A DNA stretch of 64,000 bases from AC-32 sp963717475 (GTDB taxonomy: Bacteria; Actinomycetota; Thermoleophilia; Gaiellales; Gaiellaceae): the NCBI GenBank assembly GCA_963717475.1, contig OY970337.1:2418001-2482000 (forward strand), given 5' to 3'. Under the pieces are notes generated by a model that worked only from the letters and a program-made list of their open reading frames with translations, was not told where the DNA came from and searched no databases. Below are positions 9,948-18,832 of the stretch, piece after piece; position 1 is the first letter of the stretch, and each line of letters begins with the position of its first letter. The translations under genes were made by a program, and so were the position numbers.

Positions 9948-10392
9948 GTGTCAGCGCGGCGCCCGCGGCGAGCAGCAAGAGCCCCGCCACGCGTGGCCAC
10001 GCCAGGGAGACCTTGTCCACGCCGAAGAGCCCGAAGCGGTCGATCACGGCCCCCATCGCGAGCTGTCCGGCGATCATGATCGCCACGGTCGCGGCCACGC
10101 CGATGCGTGAGCCGGCGAACGTGATCGTGAGGACGATCAGGAGCCCCATCGCGGCGCCACTCCAGAGCCAGACCGGCTGTCGCGCAGCATCGACGATTCC
10201 GCCTGCGCCCTGTCGGACGATCAGAAGCAAAGCGAAGGCGAGCCCGGCCGTCAGCATCGCGGCCCAGGCAAGCGCCGCGAAGACGCCGACGCGCTCGCCG
10301 AGGCGGGCCATGACCGCGACCTGAACGGAGCCCGCGAGGCCGGCGAGGACGGCGAGCAGGGTGGCGAGCGCAGCCACGACGCGCCCGAGCAT
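9937..10392 (-). CDS. YdcZ/DUF606-type DMT superfamily membrane protein
   Basis: About 151 residues with four to five hydrophobic helices: VVAALATLLAVLAGLAGSVQVAVMARLGERVG, then FAALAWAAMLTAGLAFALLLIV, then LWSGAAMGLLIVLTITFAGSRIG, then ATVAIMIAGQLAMGAVIDRFGLFG. The last segment is the signature of the DUF606 (YdcZ) branch of drug/metabolite transporters. I use ATG at 10392, which has a GGGGG purine run upstream, rather than GTG at 10410, which abuts the hairpin. Role unknown; members often act as paired small transporters. Confidence 0.8.
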   Translation of the reverse strand: MLGRVVAALATLLAVLAGLAGSVQVAVMARLGERVGVFAALAWAAMLTAGLAFALLLIVRQGAGGIVDAARQPVWLWSGAAMGLLIVLTITFAGSRIGVAATVAIMIAGQLAMGAVIDRFGLFGVDKVSLAWPRVAGLLLLAAGAALTLKR

Positions 10393-10410
10393 CGCAGGGC
10401 CCCCGGACAC

Positions 10411-10440
10411 GAAAGGGGCCGGCGCGGGCCGGCCCCTTTC
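10411..10440 (-). terminator. Strong hairpin after the M36 protease gene
   Basis: Perfect 13-bp stem, arms GAAAGGGGCCGGC and its complement, with a 4-nt loop, 20 bp past the end of the minus-strand protease gene and just upstream of the YdcZ-like gene. No long T tract follows, as is usual for intrinsic-like hairpins in high-GC actinobacteria. Confidence 0.7.
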
Positions 10441-10459
10441 TATTCGCTCTCAGAACGAG

Positions 10460-13400
10460 CTAGCCCGTAGCGTTGGGCGTGCCGTCGACCGTCGAGCTCT
10501 GGCCGAAGACCTCGACCTCGGCGACGTGCACCTCGTTCGCGCGGATGCTCGAGCTGCAGTCCGCGTTGTTGGCCGGGTCCTGGTCCTGGTCGCCCTGGTA
10601 CGAGGACTGGCCTGTGCACTGGTTGCTCGCGACCACGAGCTTCAGGTGCGTCGCAACGGCCGGGTGGTCGGCGTCGAAGTACCGGAGCGTCAGGTCGGGC
10701 GCGGCCGGCCGGGGGTTCACGGACGGGAATGCGTCCGCCGGAGCGGAGACGAGCGGCGTCCAGCCAGTGGCGACCGACCCGTCGCACGTCTGGTTGCCCG
10801 GTGTCTTCCCTGCGCGGCAGACGTACGCCGTGAAGGACCGGAGCGCCGTGAAGCGGTTCGTGTTCGGGACGAGCTGCGCCGAGACGCCAAGCCGCTTCAC
10901 GTTCGAGCCGTTCGGGCCGACGCCGCCGAGCCGGATCACGATCCAGCGGCCTGCGACGGGCGCGCCCGTCTGGCCGTCGATCGTCCCCTCGTCGTCGTCA
11001 GAGACGAACGGGAGGTTCGTGTTCGTGCCGAGCGTGTCGCCGGTCACGGTTGCACCGTTCGTGGCGGACGCGAAGTTGGGCGCGAAGTGAATCGTGATGT
11101 TCCTCGTCTCGCCGGCCTGGAGGCTCCTCACCCGGAATCGGACGACTCCGTAGCCCGGCGCGACCGCGGTGAAGTTGTAGTACGTCCAGCGCGGGTTGTC
11201 GCCGGTGAGCGAGCCCGCCCCGTTCGGGACGAACGGCGCGGTGTTGTCGAGGTTGACCGCGCCCGTGGTGCCAGGATCGGTGTCCGCGATCTGCGTCGAC
11301 CGAGCCTGGTAGTCGCCGACGTAGATCTTCGCGCTGACCGGCAACTCGGTGCTCTTCGAGTCGGCGGAGAAGTTCAGCGTGGCGTTGTTCGCGAGCGGTG
11401 ACGAGAAGTCCGGCACCGGGTCGGTGTCGTTCGCGTCCACCGTCGACTGGAGCTGGCCGAAGCCGCGCATCGCGAAGCCCTGCCAGAGCAGGTCCTGGTT
11501 GGCCCCGCCGAAGCGCGCCTGGTCGGCCGCGAGCATCGCGTCGCGGGCGTCGATCATCGTCGGGCGCCGCGGCATCAGCACCATCGCGTCGTAGTAGTCC
11601 TGGATCCAGCGCCGGTCGCCCGGGCAATCCGAGGCGGCCAGCCGGCCGCGGACGCACGCGATGTCTTGATCCGCCCCGCTCGACGGGTAGCGCTGCAGGA
11701 AGAGATCCCGCAGGTCCATCTGCACCGCGACCCAGATCTCGCCGTCGGCGTGCACCTCGGGCCCCGTCAGGTCGAAGCCGAAGTCGCCGTAGTTGAGTGG
11801 ATCGGTGTCGGGGTTGTGTCCGGGCTGCGGGAACTGCCCGCCCATCGGCCGGCCGGCGAGGAAGTCGCGGATGCCGTTGTACGGGTTCCCGGTGACGTAC
11901 GCGCCCTCGGTGTAGCGGTCGGAGCCCGGAACCGGAGCGATGTGGAGCGCGTTCATGACCTCGAGCGCGTCGAAGTCGCCGAACGCCTCGCCCATCGCGC
12001 CGGCGGCGTTGCCTTGCCGGGCGCCGACGCCCTTGGCGATCATCCGGTTCTCGATCATGTGGCCGAACTCGTGGCCGAAGACGCCGAAGTCGTAGTCGCC
12101 GTCGACGCACGGCGCGTAGAACGCGGCGGCGAGCGACTGCCAGAGGAACATGTTCGTCCGCGCGTGCAGGCCGTCGGCGCCGGTGCTCATGTTCGCGTTG
12201 TCGCGGCTTCCGGTCGCCGCGCCCGCCTGCGAGTTGCCGAGCAGCCCGTCGTTGGCGGCGCCGCCGAGCCCGTTGTCGTACTGCTGCGAGTTCCAGTGGG
12301 GCTCGTCGAAGCCGAGGTAGTACGCGTAGTCGTGCATGATGTTGTGCCCCACGAACAGGTTGACCGTGGCGGCCTCGATGTCGTTCGCGGCCGGGTTGTT
12401 CACCGGGTCGCTGACGAGGGTCGGGTCACACCCCGCGTTGAACCAGGCGTTCGTGAACGCCGGCTGGTAGTCCCGCGTCGGGCTCTGGTCCCGGAACAGC
12501 GTCGGGTCGCCGTAGATGTTGTGGGTGCCGCTCCAGAGCCGGGCCTCGTCGACGTTGTTGCCCGTCGTCTGCGTCGTGCCGAGGTCGTTCCCGGCCGAGT
12601 CGAGCTGAACGTCCCACGGGAACTTCGACGCGACTCCGAGCGGGTAGACGGTCGTGCCCGGGTCGTCCGAGACGGCGTCCGCGCATCCGTTCGTCGCCGT
12701 CCAGCAGTAGAGCTGCCGGGTGTCCGTGCTCGGGTAGTTCCACGGGTACGCGTTCATCGGGTTGAACGGCGGCGCGGCTGTGAACGCGAGCCACGTCGGG
12801 TTGTCGCTGAAGTTGAAGACGAGGTTCTGGCGAGAGAGCAGCTTGCCGGTGGTGCCGTCGACCACCAGGAGGTAGGAGCTCTGCGCGCCTTGGGTCTCGG
12901 CGGTGACCGTCGCCTCATAGGCGCGGATCGCTCCGTGGCGCGGCGTGCCGAAGACGGTCGGACGGACTGTCTGCAGCCCGCTGAAGCCCGCCGCGGAGAC
13001 GCCGAAGGCGCCGGTCGCGGTCCTGCCGATCGTGGCGGCGGCACTGACGTGCGCGCCGGTGGCCTGCGCTGCGTGCTGCCAGGCGGAGAGCGGCGTGAGC
13101 GCACGAGCTCCCGTCAGCCCGGCGTCGGGCGTGAGGCTCGACGAGGCGTAGACGACGTTCCAGCCGTGCTTGGCGCTGGCGACCGTGACCGTCACCATCC
13201 CGTCGGCGGACACGACGCCGCCGAACGTCTGTCTGAAGACGACCGCGTACGCGTGGCTGCCGCGGAGCGGAGCCGCGGTGTCGAGGCGCAGGTGGCTCAC
13301 CGAGGTGAGTCGGAAGAGCTGCTTGTGGGCGGCGAGCCAGCTCGCGGCCGCGGCCTCGGGCGAGGGCGCACGCAGGCCGGTGGCGAGGTAGCCGCCGTAG

Positions 13401-13654
13401 TGGATGACCGAGGCCGGCGTCCCGAGCGAGCTCCAGGACACATGGGCGTGGAGCATGCGGGCCGCACGGAGCTGCGCGTTCGTCGGCGCGGCGGTCGCGC
13501 GCGCGTCGAAATCGCGTAGAGCCGTGGGCTGGCCTTCGAGGTGGACGACCGCGAGGCCGCTCGAGACGAGCGTCAACGCGAGGACAGAGAGCCCGGCGAG
13601 GGCCAAGAGGCTGGCCGTCATTCCTCGCCGGAGCCGGACGCGGATGCGTCTCAT
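10460..13654 (-). CDS. Secreted M36 (fungalysin-type) zinc metalloprotease
   Basis: 1064 residues. It starts with an Arg-rich leader and hydrophobic signal core (MTASLLALAGLSVLALTLVSSG). An FTP/PepSY-like propeptide follows, then the M36 catalytic domain with the zinc motif HEFGH at 528-532 and the downstream Glu in EAFGDFDALEV. The upstream NLFVGHNIMHDYAYYLGFDE block is characteristic of M36. The last 250 residues form a beta-rich region with several Cys, probably for substrate or wall binding. ATG at 13654 has a good GGGGGAG ribosome site; the ATG at 13714 lacks one. It acts outside the cell on proteins. Stands alone, with its own terminator hairpin. Confidence 0.92.
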   Translation of the reverse strand: MRRIRVRLRRGMTASLLALAGLSVLALTLVSSGLAVVHLEGQPTALRDFDARATAAPTNAQLRAARMLHAHVSWSSLGTPASVIHYGGYLATGLRAPSPEAAAASWLAAHKQLFRLTSVSHLRLDTAAPLRGSHAYAVVFRQTFGGVVSADGMVTVTVASAKHGWNVVYASSSLTPDAGLTGARALTPLSAWQHAAQATGAHVSAAATIGRTATGAFGVSAAGFSGLQTVRPTVFGTPRHGAIRAYEATVTAETQGAQSSYLLVVDGTTGKLLSRQNLVFNFSDNPTWLAFTAAPPFNPMNAYPWNYPSTDTRQLYCWTATNGCADAVSDDPGTTVYPLGVASKFPWDVQLDSAGNDLGTTQTTGNNVDEARLWSGTHNIYGDPTLFRDQSPTRDYQPAFTNAWFNAGCDPTLVSDPVNNPAANDIEAATVNLFVGHNIMHDYAYYLGFDEPHWNSQQYDNGLGGAANDGLLGNSQAGAATGSRDNANMSTGADGLHARTNMFLWQSLAAAFYAPCVDGDYDFGVFGHEFGHMIENRMIAKGVGARQGNAAGAMGEAFGDFDALEVMNALHIAPVPGSDRYTEGAYVTGNPYNGIRDFLAGRPMGGQFPQPGHNPDTDPLNYGDFGFDLTGPEVHADGEIWVAVQMDLRDLFLQRYPSSGADQDIACVRGRLAASDCPGDRRWIQDYYDAMVLMPRRPTMIDARDAMLAADQARFGGANQDLLWQGFAMRGFGQLQSTVDANDTDPVPDFSSPLANNATLNFSADSKSTELPVSAKIYVGDYQARSTQIADTDPGTTGAVNLDNTAPFVPNGAGSLTGDNPRWTYYNFTAVAPGYGVVRFRVRSLQAGETRNITIHFAPNFASATNGATVTGDTLGTNTNLPFVSDDDEGTIDGQTGAPVAGRWIVIRLGGVGPNGSNVKRLGVSAQLVPNTNRFTALRSFTAYVCRAGKTPGNQTCDGSVATGWTPLVSAPADAFPSVNPRPAAPDLTLRYFDADHPAVATHLKLVVASNQCTGQSSYQGDQDQDPANNADCSSSIRANEVHVAEVEVFGQSSTVDGTPNATG

Positions 13655-13795
13655 GGTTCTCCCCCTTATGCGGTTGGGTTCCCCTCCCGCAGCCACTGGG
13701 CTGCCGCAACGCACTGCGGCTGCGGCGCCGTTCTACCAAAGTCGGGCCGTCCCGGTCGCGCTAGGCTCCGCGCGTCGTCGACGAAAGGAGGCTGA

Positions 13796-14080
13796 ATGGT
13801 CAGGGCTTCGTGCTCTACGAGAGCAGCCGGATCCGCAACTGTACGAGCAGCACGCCGAGCTCTGTCGAGCAGGTGCCGGGCGCGAAGATCCGTCACGGAA
13901 AGGTCTTCGGCGCTCGATGGGGGAGCCCGGCGTTGCCTACTACGCCGAGTGGGAGTTTCCGGACACGCGAGGCGTTCGCCGCCGCCGCGCGGAGCGAGGA
14001 GTTCATGGCGACCGGCAAGGACGCGCATGGAGATGGGCGGGCACTTCCACGCCTCTTCGCGGAGGTGTCGAAGCGAGCGA
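13796..14080 (+). pseudogene. EthD/ABM-like dimeric-barrel gene, shattered by frame changes
   Basis: A ribosome site AAGGAGG precedes ATG 13796. No frame stays open as a sensible protein, but pieces in alternating frames line up into one small dimeric-barrel protein: FVLYESS, PDPQLYEQHAELCR, QVPGAKIRHGKVFGARWG, GEPGVAYYAEWEFPD, REAFAAAARSEEFMATGKDA, then MEMGGHF and LFAEV. At least four to five single-base shifts within 290 bp are needed. This is either a decaying gene or a locally bad stretch of sequence. The intact version would be about 95 residues, similar in type to the gene at 3394-3666, and would be co-transcribed with the crotonases that follow. Confidence 0.55.
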
Positions 14081-14888
14081 GCGGCAGCCGGACGCGCCTC
14101 GGCCGCTCGCGCCGGAGGAGCTCGGCTTCGAGCGGATCGTCTACGAGAAGTCGCCTCCGCGGGCGACGATCACGCTCAACCGGCCGGAGATCCTGAACGC
14201 CTTCGACTTCCGGATGCTGCGCGAGCTCGCGCGTGCATGCGAGGACGCTTCCTGGGACGACTCGATTCGCGTGGTCGTGATCACCGGGGCCGGGCGCGCG
14301 TTCTGCGTGGGCGCGAACCTGCGCGAGTGGGCGGACGGGTACGTCGGCAAGCCGAACGAGTACTGGAAGTGGTTCGGCGCGTTCAAGGACATGCACGACC
14401 GGCTGCGGGAGATCGGCAAGCCGACGCTGGCGCGGATCAACGGGATCGCGGTCGGCGGCGGGAACGAGCTGCAGATGGCGTGTGACCTCGCGGTCATGGT
14501 CGACGACGCCTTCATCCGCCACGTCGGGCCCGAGCACGGGTCGGTGCCGGCGGGCGGCGCGACGCAGTGGCTGACGATCATGGTCGGCGACCGGCGCGCG
14601 CGGGAGATCGTGCTCATGTGCGAGGAGATCCCGGCGACGAAGGCCGCCGAGTGGGGGCTCGTGAACTGGGCGGTGCCCGCTGCCGAGCTCGACGCGAAGG
14701 TGGACGCGGTGGTCGAGTCGCTGGCGCGCAAGCTTCCGCAGACGACGCGCTACGCGAAGCAGCACCTGAACTTCTGGCGCGACCTCGCCTGGCACGAGAC
14801 GATCAACCACGCGCGCGACTGGCTCGCGCTCTCGATGGCGACCGACGAGCCGAAGGCCGCGATCGAGAAGTTCCTGGAGAAGAAGTGA
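14064..14888 (+). CDS. Enoyl-CoA hydratase/isomerase family protein
   Basis: About 270 residues of the crotonase fold. The oxyanion-hole segments are VVVITGAGRAFCVGANLREW and INGIAVGGGNELQMACDL. The stretch after them, RHVGPEHGSVPAGGATQWLTIMVGDRRAREIV, differs from ordinary enoyl-CoA hydratases and resembles ring-hydrolase or naphthoate-synthase-like branches, so the substrate may be a cyclic acyl-CoA (inference). No canonical start is visible near the expected N-terminus (around 14064-14090), which lies beside the shattered zone; the true start may be hidden by a frame error. The stop overlaps the next start as GTGA. Confidence 0.82.
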   Translation, partial: GVEASERQPDAPRPLAPEELGFERIVYEKSPPRATITLNRPEILNAFDFRMLRELARACEDASWDDSIRVVVITGAGRAFCVGANLREWADGYVGKPNEYWKWFGAFKDMHDRLREIGKPTLARINGIAVGGGNELQMACDLAVMVDDAFIRHVGPEHGSVPAGGATQWLTIMVGDRRAREIVLMCEEIPATKAAEWGLVNWAVPAAELDAKVDAVVESLARKLPQTTRYAKQHLNFWRDLAWHETINHARDWLALSMATDEPKAAIEKFLEKK

Positions 14889-15652
14889 GCCTCGTCGAGG
14901 CCGAGCGCGACGGCGCGGTCGCCGTCGTCCTGCTCAACCGGCCGCAGCAGCTGAACGCTCTCTCTGACGAGCTGATGGACGAGCTCGTCGCCACTCTCAC
15001 CGACCTCGATCGCGACCCCGAAGTCCGCTGCATCGTCCTCGGCGGCTCGGAGCGCGCGTTCGCCGCCGGCGCCGACATCGGCGAGCTCGCCCAGGCCTCC
15101 GCGATCGATCTCTACTACCAGCGCCGCGTCGAGCGATGGGACGCGATTCGCGCCCTCTGGACGCCTCTCGTCGCCGCTGTCTCCGGCTACTGCCTCGGCG
15201 GGGGCTGCGAGCTCGCGATGTCGTGCGACCTGATCGTCGCCTCCGAGACGGCCGAGTTCGGCCAGCCCGAGACCGGCCTCGGGATCATCCCCGGCGCAGG
15301 CGGGACGCAGCGGCTCACCCGCGCGGTCGGAAAGGCCGTCGCCATGGACGTGATCCTGAGCGGCCGCCGGCTGTCAGCGCACGAGGCGCTGGCGGCCGGG
15401 CTCGTCGCCCGTGTGGTCGCGAAGGAAGCATGGCTCGACGAAGCGAAGCGGCTCGCGCGGGAGATCGCCGCGAAAGGCCCGGTCGCCACCCGGCTCGCGA
15501 AGGAGTCCGTGAACCGCGCGTACGAGACGACCCTCGCGGCCGGCCTCGAGGCCGAGCGCCGCGCTCTCTACCTCGCGTTCGCGAGCGAGGACGCCAAGGA
15601 GGGCCTGACCGCCTTCACCGAGAAGCGCAAGCCGGAGTTCGAAGGCCGCTAG
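14885..15652 (+). CDS. Enoyl-CoA hydratase (crotonase, PaaF-like)
   Basis: 255 residues, standard length. The oxyanion hole is formed by SERAFAAGADIGEL and SGYCLGGGCELAMSCD, and the catalytic Glu lies in GQPETGLGIIPGAGGTQRL, the classic 2-enoyl-CoA hydratase pattern. It hydrates trans-2-enoyl-CoA to 3-hydroxyacyl-CoA. The GTG start overlaps the stop of the previous crotonase, so the two enzymes are made together and may act in sequence. Its 3' end overlaps the convergent HtrA-like gene by 4 bp. PaaF assignment is by similarity style and the nearby paa genes. Confidence 0.9.
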   Translation: MSLVEAERDGAVAVVLLNRPQQLNALSDELMDELVATLTDLDRDPEVRCIVLGGSERAFAAGADIGELAQASAIDLYYQRRVERWDAIRALWTPLVAAVSGYCLGGGCELAMSCDLIVASETAEFGQPETGLGIIPGAGGTQRLTRAVGKAVAMDVILSGRRLSAHEALAAGLVARVVAKEAWLDEAKRLAREIAAKGPVATRLAKESVNRAYETTLAAGLEAERRALYLAFASEDAKEGLTAFTEKRKPEFEGR

Positions 15653-16593
15653 CCGTCCAGCTCGGCCGGAACGATCGAGAGCTCGAGCTCCCGGCCCTCC
15701 CGCAGGACCAGCATGCGCACCGGAGCGCCGATCTTCTCGACCACCATCAAGCTCTGGATGTCGCCGACGTCGGCGACCGGCGCGCCGTCCAACTCGACGA
15801 TCAGGTCCTCCGGCCGCAGCCCGGCTGCGGCGGCGGGAGTGCCCTCGACCACCTGCACGACCTCGACGCCTGCGTCGCGCCCGAGGCTGCGCGCGAGCCG
15901 GGGCGGCAGCGGCCGCGTCCCGCCGGCGATCCCGAGGTAGGCGCGGCGGAAGCGGCCTTCCGTCATCAGCGCCGCCACGATCTGCCTCGTCGCCTCGTTC
16001 ACCGGGACCGCCAGGCCGAGCCCCACTCCGGCCACGGCCGTGTTCACGCCGACCACGCGTCCTGATCCGTCGGCCAGTGCGCCGCCCGAGTTGCCGGGGT
16101 TCAGCGCCGCGTCGGTCTGGATCACGTTGTCGACGACGCGCCCGCTCTGCGTCGGAAGCGAACGGCCGAGCGCCGAGACGACACCGGCGGTGACGGAGCC
16201 CGCGAAGCCGTTCGGGTTGCCGATCGCGACCACGAGCTGTCCCACGCGCAGCCGCTCCGCGTCACCGAGCTCGGCGGCGACCAGGTCGTCGGCCGAGGCG
16301 CGCAGCACCGCGAGGTCGGAATGCGGATCGGCTCCGACGACGTCGAAGCGCAGCTCGCGTCCGTCCACGAACGAGGCGCGCCCGCTCCCGTCGCTGCGCG
16401 CCACGACGTGGGCCGACGTGAGCATGAACCCGTCCGGGGTGATCACGACCGCGCTGCCTCCGCCGTTACGGCGCCCGTGCCGCACCCGCAGGTTCGCCAC
16501 CGAGGGCGCGAGCCGCTCCGCCACTTTGATTACCGCGTTCGAGTAGGCGTCGAGCGCGTCTTCCTCGGACGAAATGAAGGTCAGACCGGCCAC
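15649..16593 (-). CDS. HtrA/DegP-type serine protease with PDZ domain
   Basis: 314 residues. The trypsin-like domain has the full triad: His62 in TSAHVV, Asp93 in HSDLAVL, Ser169 in GNSGGAL. A single PDZ domain follows (GVEVVQVVEGTPAAAAGLRPEDLIVELDG) at about 235-310. Unlike most HtrA proteins there is no signal peptide or membrane anchor, so it probably acts in the cytoplasm or its N-terminus is shortened. Possible role in protein quality control. ATG at 16593 faces the divergent secreted-protein gene. Confidence 0.9.
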   Translation of the reverse strand: MAGLTFISSEEDALDAYSNAVIKVAERLAPSVANLRVRHGRRNGGGSAVVITPDGFMLTSAHVVARSDGSGRASFVDGRELRFDVVGADPHSDLAVLRASADDLVAAELGDAERLRVGQLVVAIGNPNGFAGSVTAGVVSALGRSLPTQSGRVVDNVIQTDAALNPGNSGGALADGSGRVVGVNTAVAGVGLGLAVPVNEATRQIVAALMTEGRFRRAYLGIAGGTRPLPPRLARSLGRDAGVEVVQVVEGTPAAAAGLRPEDLIVELDGAPVADVGDIQSLMVVEKIGAPVRMLVLREGRELELSIVPAELDG

Positions 16594-16666
16594 GGGTCGA
16601 AGCTAGCAACCCCGATCGAGCCCGCGCAGCTAACGCGCCCGGCTCTGCGAGCCGATGAAGGGAACC

Positions 16667-18010
16667 ATGCGTATGTCCAGTCGCCCAGTCGCGCTGGTCC
16701 TCGGCGCGCTCGCGCTGCTCGTGTCGGCGCCCGCAATCGCCGCCTCCGTACCCACGCGACAATCGAAGGCGGACGTCGCCGCGCGGTTCACCCACGAAGG
16801 AGGCGTCTCGCCGGAGTTCCTCGCGCGGGCGAGGACGATCCCACACTGGACGTTCCAGTACACGGATCCGACGAACGGCGTCACCTACCCGATCACGATG
16901 GCAGGCGGCGACCCACGCGCCGGCAACACGAGGACGAGCATCCACACCGTCATCGTCCCGCTGAGGATGAACTTCGTCGCAGGCAACCAGGACACGTCGG
17001 CGTTCAACGACGCCGGCTATGCCGGGTACCGCGCGATTCCACTGAACCACACCTTCGACGGCACGACCCGGGCCCAGGACGTCCTCGACTCGCCGGTCTT
17101 CTCGACGAGCTTCGCCACGCCTCCGGACATGGGCGGCGACACGGCTCAGGTGGGCGACGCGTTCGTCCGCGCGCAGTGGAGCAAGCTCAACACGGGCTAC
17201 CACCTCGGGCTCGTGAACGACACCGTCTTGCAGGCACAGACGATCGACGTCCCGGCCACCAAGGGTCTCGCCTACCAGCGCCCGGTCGGGGCGTGGCGCG
17301 AGCTGCACGGCTACGGCGCGACCGACACCATCACCGGCTTCGCCGAGTACGGCTGGTTCTCGAACCGCGTGCAGAACCTGATCAACTCGCTGCACATCAG
17401 CTCGACGACCGTCCCGATCGTCTTGACGGACAACGTCCTGCTGTACGAGGGCCACGACGCCTACCGGAACTGCTGTGTGCTCGGCTACCACGGAGCCGCG
17501 GTCGGCGCGCGGAACGGCATGGGCAACCAGCCCGTGCAGACGTACATCTTCTCTGCCTGGTCGACGCCCGGCTCGTACTCGGGCTTCCTCGCCGACTACA
17601 CGAACCCGAACCGCCAGGCGCCGGATCCCACCCGCGGCGTCGCGGACATCCACTCGCTCACGCACGAGCTCTCCGAGTTCCTGGACGACCCGTTCGTGAA
17701 CAACGTGGTTCAGCCGTGGCACGCGGCGACGGCCCCGCAGTACGGCTGCTCGGACCTCCTCGAGACCGGCGACCCGGTCGTCGGCGTGTGGTTCCCGTAC
17801 GACGGGAACACGGCGCAGTCTCCACCGGGAACGACCTACTACGGCCAGTACCACCCCGAGGACGAGGCCTTCGCGCAGTGGTTCGGGCGCGGCGGGATCG
17901 AGCCGGTGCTCGGCCCTTCGTGGGACCGCCGGCTCACGTTCATGGGCCCGCGCACGATCGCCATCGGCGGCGCCTGGGCCGCGTTCGGCACGTACGCGCA
18001 CAGCTGCTAG
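16667..18010 (+). CDS. Secreted protein of unknown function with HELSE motif
   Basis: About 447 residues with a clear signal peptide (PVALVLGALALLVSAPAIAAS). The mature protein is rich in Gly, Asn and aromatic residues, typical of exported beta-rich proteins. It carries DIHSLTHELSEFLDDPFVNN near residue 330; HELSE followed by Asp residues could be a metalloprotease-like HExxE/HELxx site, but the family is not one I recognise. A Cys pair (NCCVLGY) and C-terminal Cys suggest disulphides. I use ATG 16667, which has AAGGGA just upstream, over ATG 16655. Monocistronic by spacing. Confidence 0.68.
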   Translation: MRMSSRPVALVLGALALLVSAPAIAASVPTRQSKADVAARFTHEGGVSPEFLARARTIPHWTFQYTDPTNGVTYPITMAGGDPRAGNTRTSIHTVIVPLRMNFVAGNQDTSAFNDAGYAGYRAIPLNHTFDGTTRAQDVLDSPVFSTSFATPPDMGGDTAQVGDAFVRAQWSKLNTGYHLGLVNDTVLQAQTIDVPATKGLAYQRPVGAWRELHGYGATDTITGFAEYGWFSNRVQNLINSLHISSTTVPIVLTDNVLLYEGHDAYRNCCVLGYHGAAVGARNGMGNQPVQTYIFSAWSTPGSYSGFLADYTNPNRQAPDPTRGVADIHSLTHELSEFLDDPFVNNVVQPWHAATAPQYGCSDLLETGDPVVGVWFPYDGNTAQSPPGTTYYGQYHPEDEAFAQWFGRGGIEPVLGPSWDRRLTFMGPRTIAIGGAWAAFGTYAHSC

Positions 18011-18040
18011 CGGCTCGCGACTTCTTCTAGGCTCCGCCCG

Positions 18041-18811
18041 ATGGCGGAAGTCGAGACGACGCGGGACGGAGCGGTGCTGACGATCACGCTCAACCGGCCG
18101 GACGTCCTCAACGCGTTCAACGCCGACATGCACCGCGCGCTCGCGGCGGCGCTGAAGGAAGCGCGCGCGGCCGAGATCCGCGCCGTCGTGATCACCGGCG
18201 CCGGCCGTGGCTTCTGCGTCGGCCAGGATCTGACCGAGTTCCGCGAGGCCCCGGGAGACATCGGCGAGCGGCTGCGCGGCAACTACCACCCGAACGTCCG
18301 GGCCGTCCGCGCGCTCGAGAAGCCCGTGCTCGCCGCGGTGAACGGGCCCGCCGCGGGCGCCGGCCTCTCGTTCGCCTGCGCGTGCGACCTTCGCATCGCC
18401 GCGGACGACGCGACCTTCGTGCCCGCCTTCATCAACATCGGCCTCGTCCCCGACTCGGGCGGCACCTACTTCGTCCGGCGCCTGCTCGGAACCGCTCGTG
18501 CCTTCGAATGGCTCACGAGCGGCCGCCGGCTGACCGCGGCCGAGGCGCACGTCTGGGGGCTGGTCTCCGAGGTCGTCGAGAGCGACCGCCTCGCCGCCCG
18601 CGCCGCCGAGCTCGCTGCCGAGCTGGCCGCGATGCCGACGCGCGGGATCGCCATGACGAAGCGCCTGCTCGACCACGCCGAGCACACGACGCTCGAGCAG
18701 CAGCTCGAGCTCGAGGCGCAGCTTCAGACGGCCGCGACGCAGACCGCCGATTTCCGCGAAGGCGTCGCCGCTTTCCTCGAGAAGCGCGAACCTCGCTTCG
18801 AAGGATCCTGA
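18041..18811 (+). CDS. paaG: PaaG-like enoyl-CoA isomerase/hydratase
   Basis: 256 residues, crotonase fold. GAGRGFCVGQDLTEF, NGPAAGAGLSFACACDLRIA and GLVPDSGGTYFVRRLLG are the patterns seen in PaaG (ring 1,2-epoxyphenylacetyl-CoA isomerase, forming the oxepin) rather than in ordinary hydratases, which have PGAGG at the last position. Together with the paaABCD genes 5 kb downstream this supports a role in phenylacetate ring opening. Starts at ATG 18041, 30 bp after the secreted-protein gene. Other 2-enoyl-CoA isomerase roles cannot be excluded. Confidence 0.82.
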   Translation: MAEVETTRDGAVLTITLNRPDVLNAFNADMHRALAAALKEARAAEIRAVVITGAGRGFCVGQDLTEFREAPGDIGERLRGNYHPNVRAVRALEKPVLAAVNGPAAGAGLSFACACDLRIAADDATFVPAFINIGLVPDSGGTYFVRRLLGTARAFEWLTSGRRLTAAEAHVWGLVSEVVESDRLAARAAELAAELAAMPTRGIAMTKRLLDHAEHTTLEQQLELEAQLQTAATQTADFREGVAAFLEKREPRFEGS

Positions 18812-18832
18812 GCCCCGTTTAGGATCCGGACC

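Noticed and set aside
16466..18685. 739-codon minus-strand open frame
   Set aside because: High-GC antisense shadow, dominated by Arg, Val and Asp with no domains; plus-strand genes explain the region.
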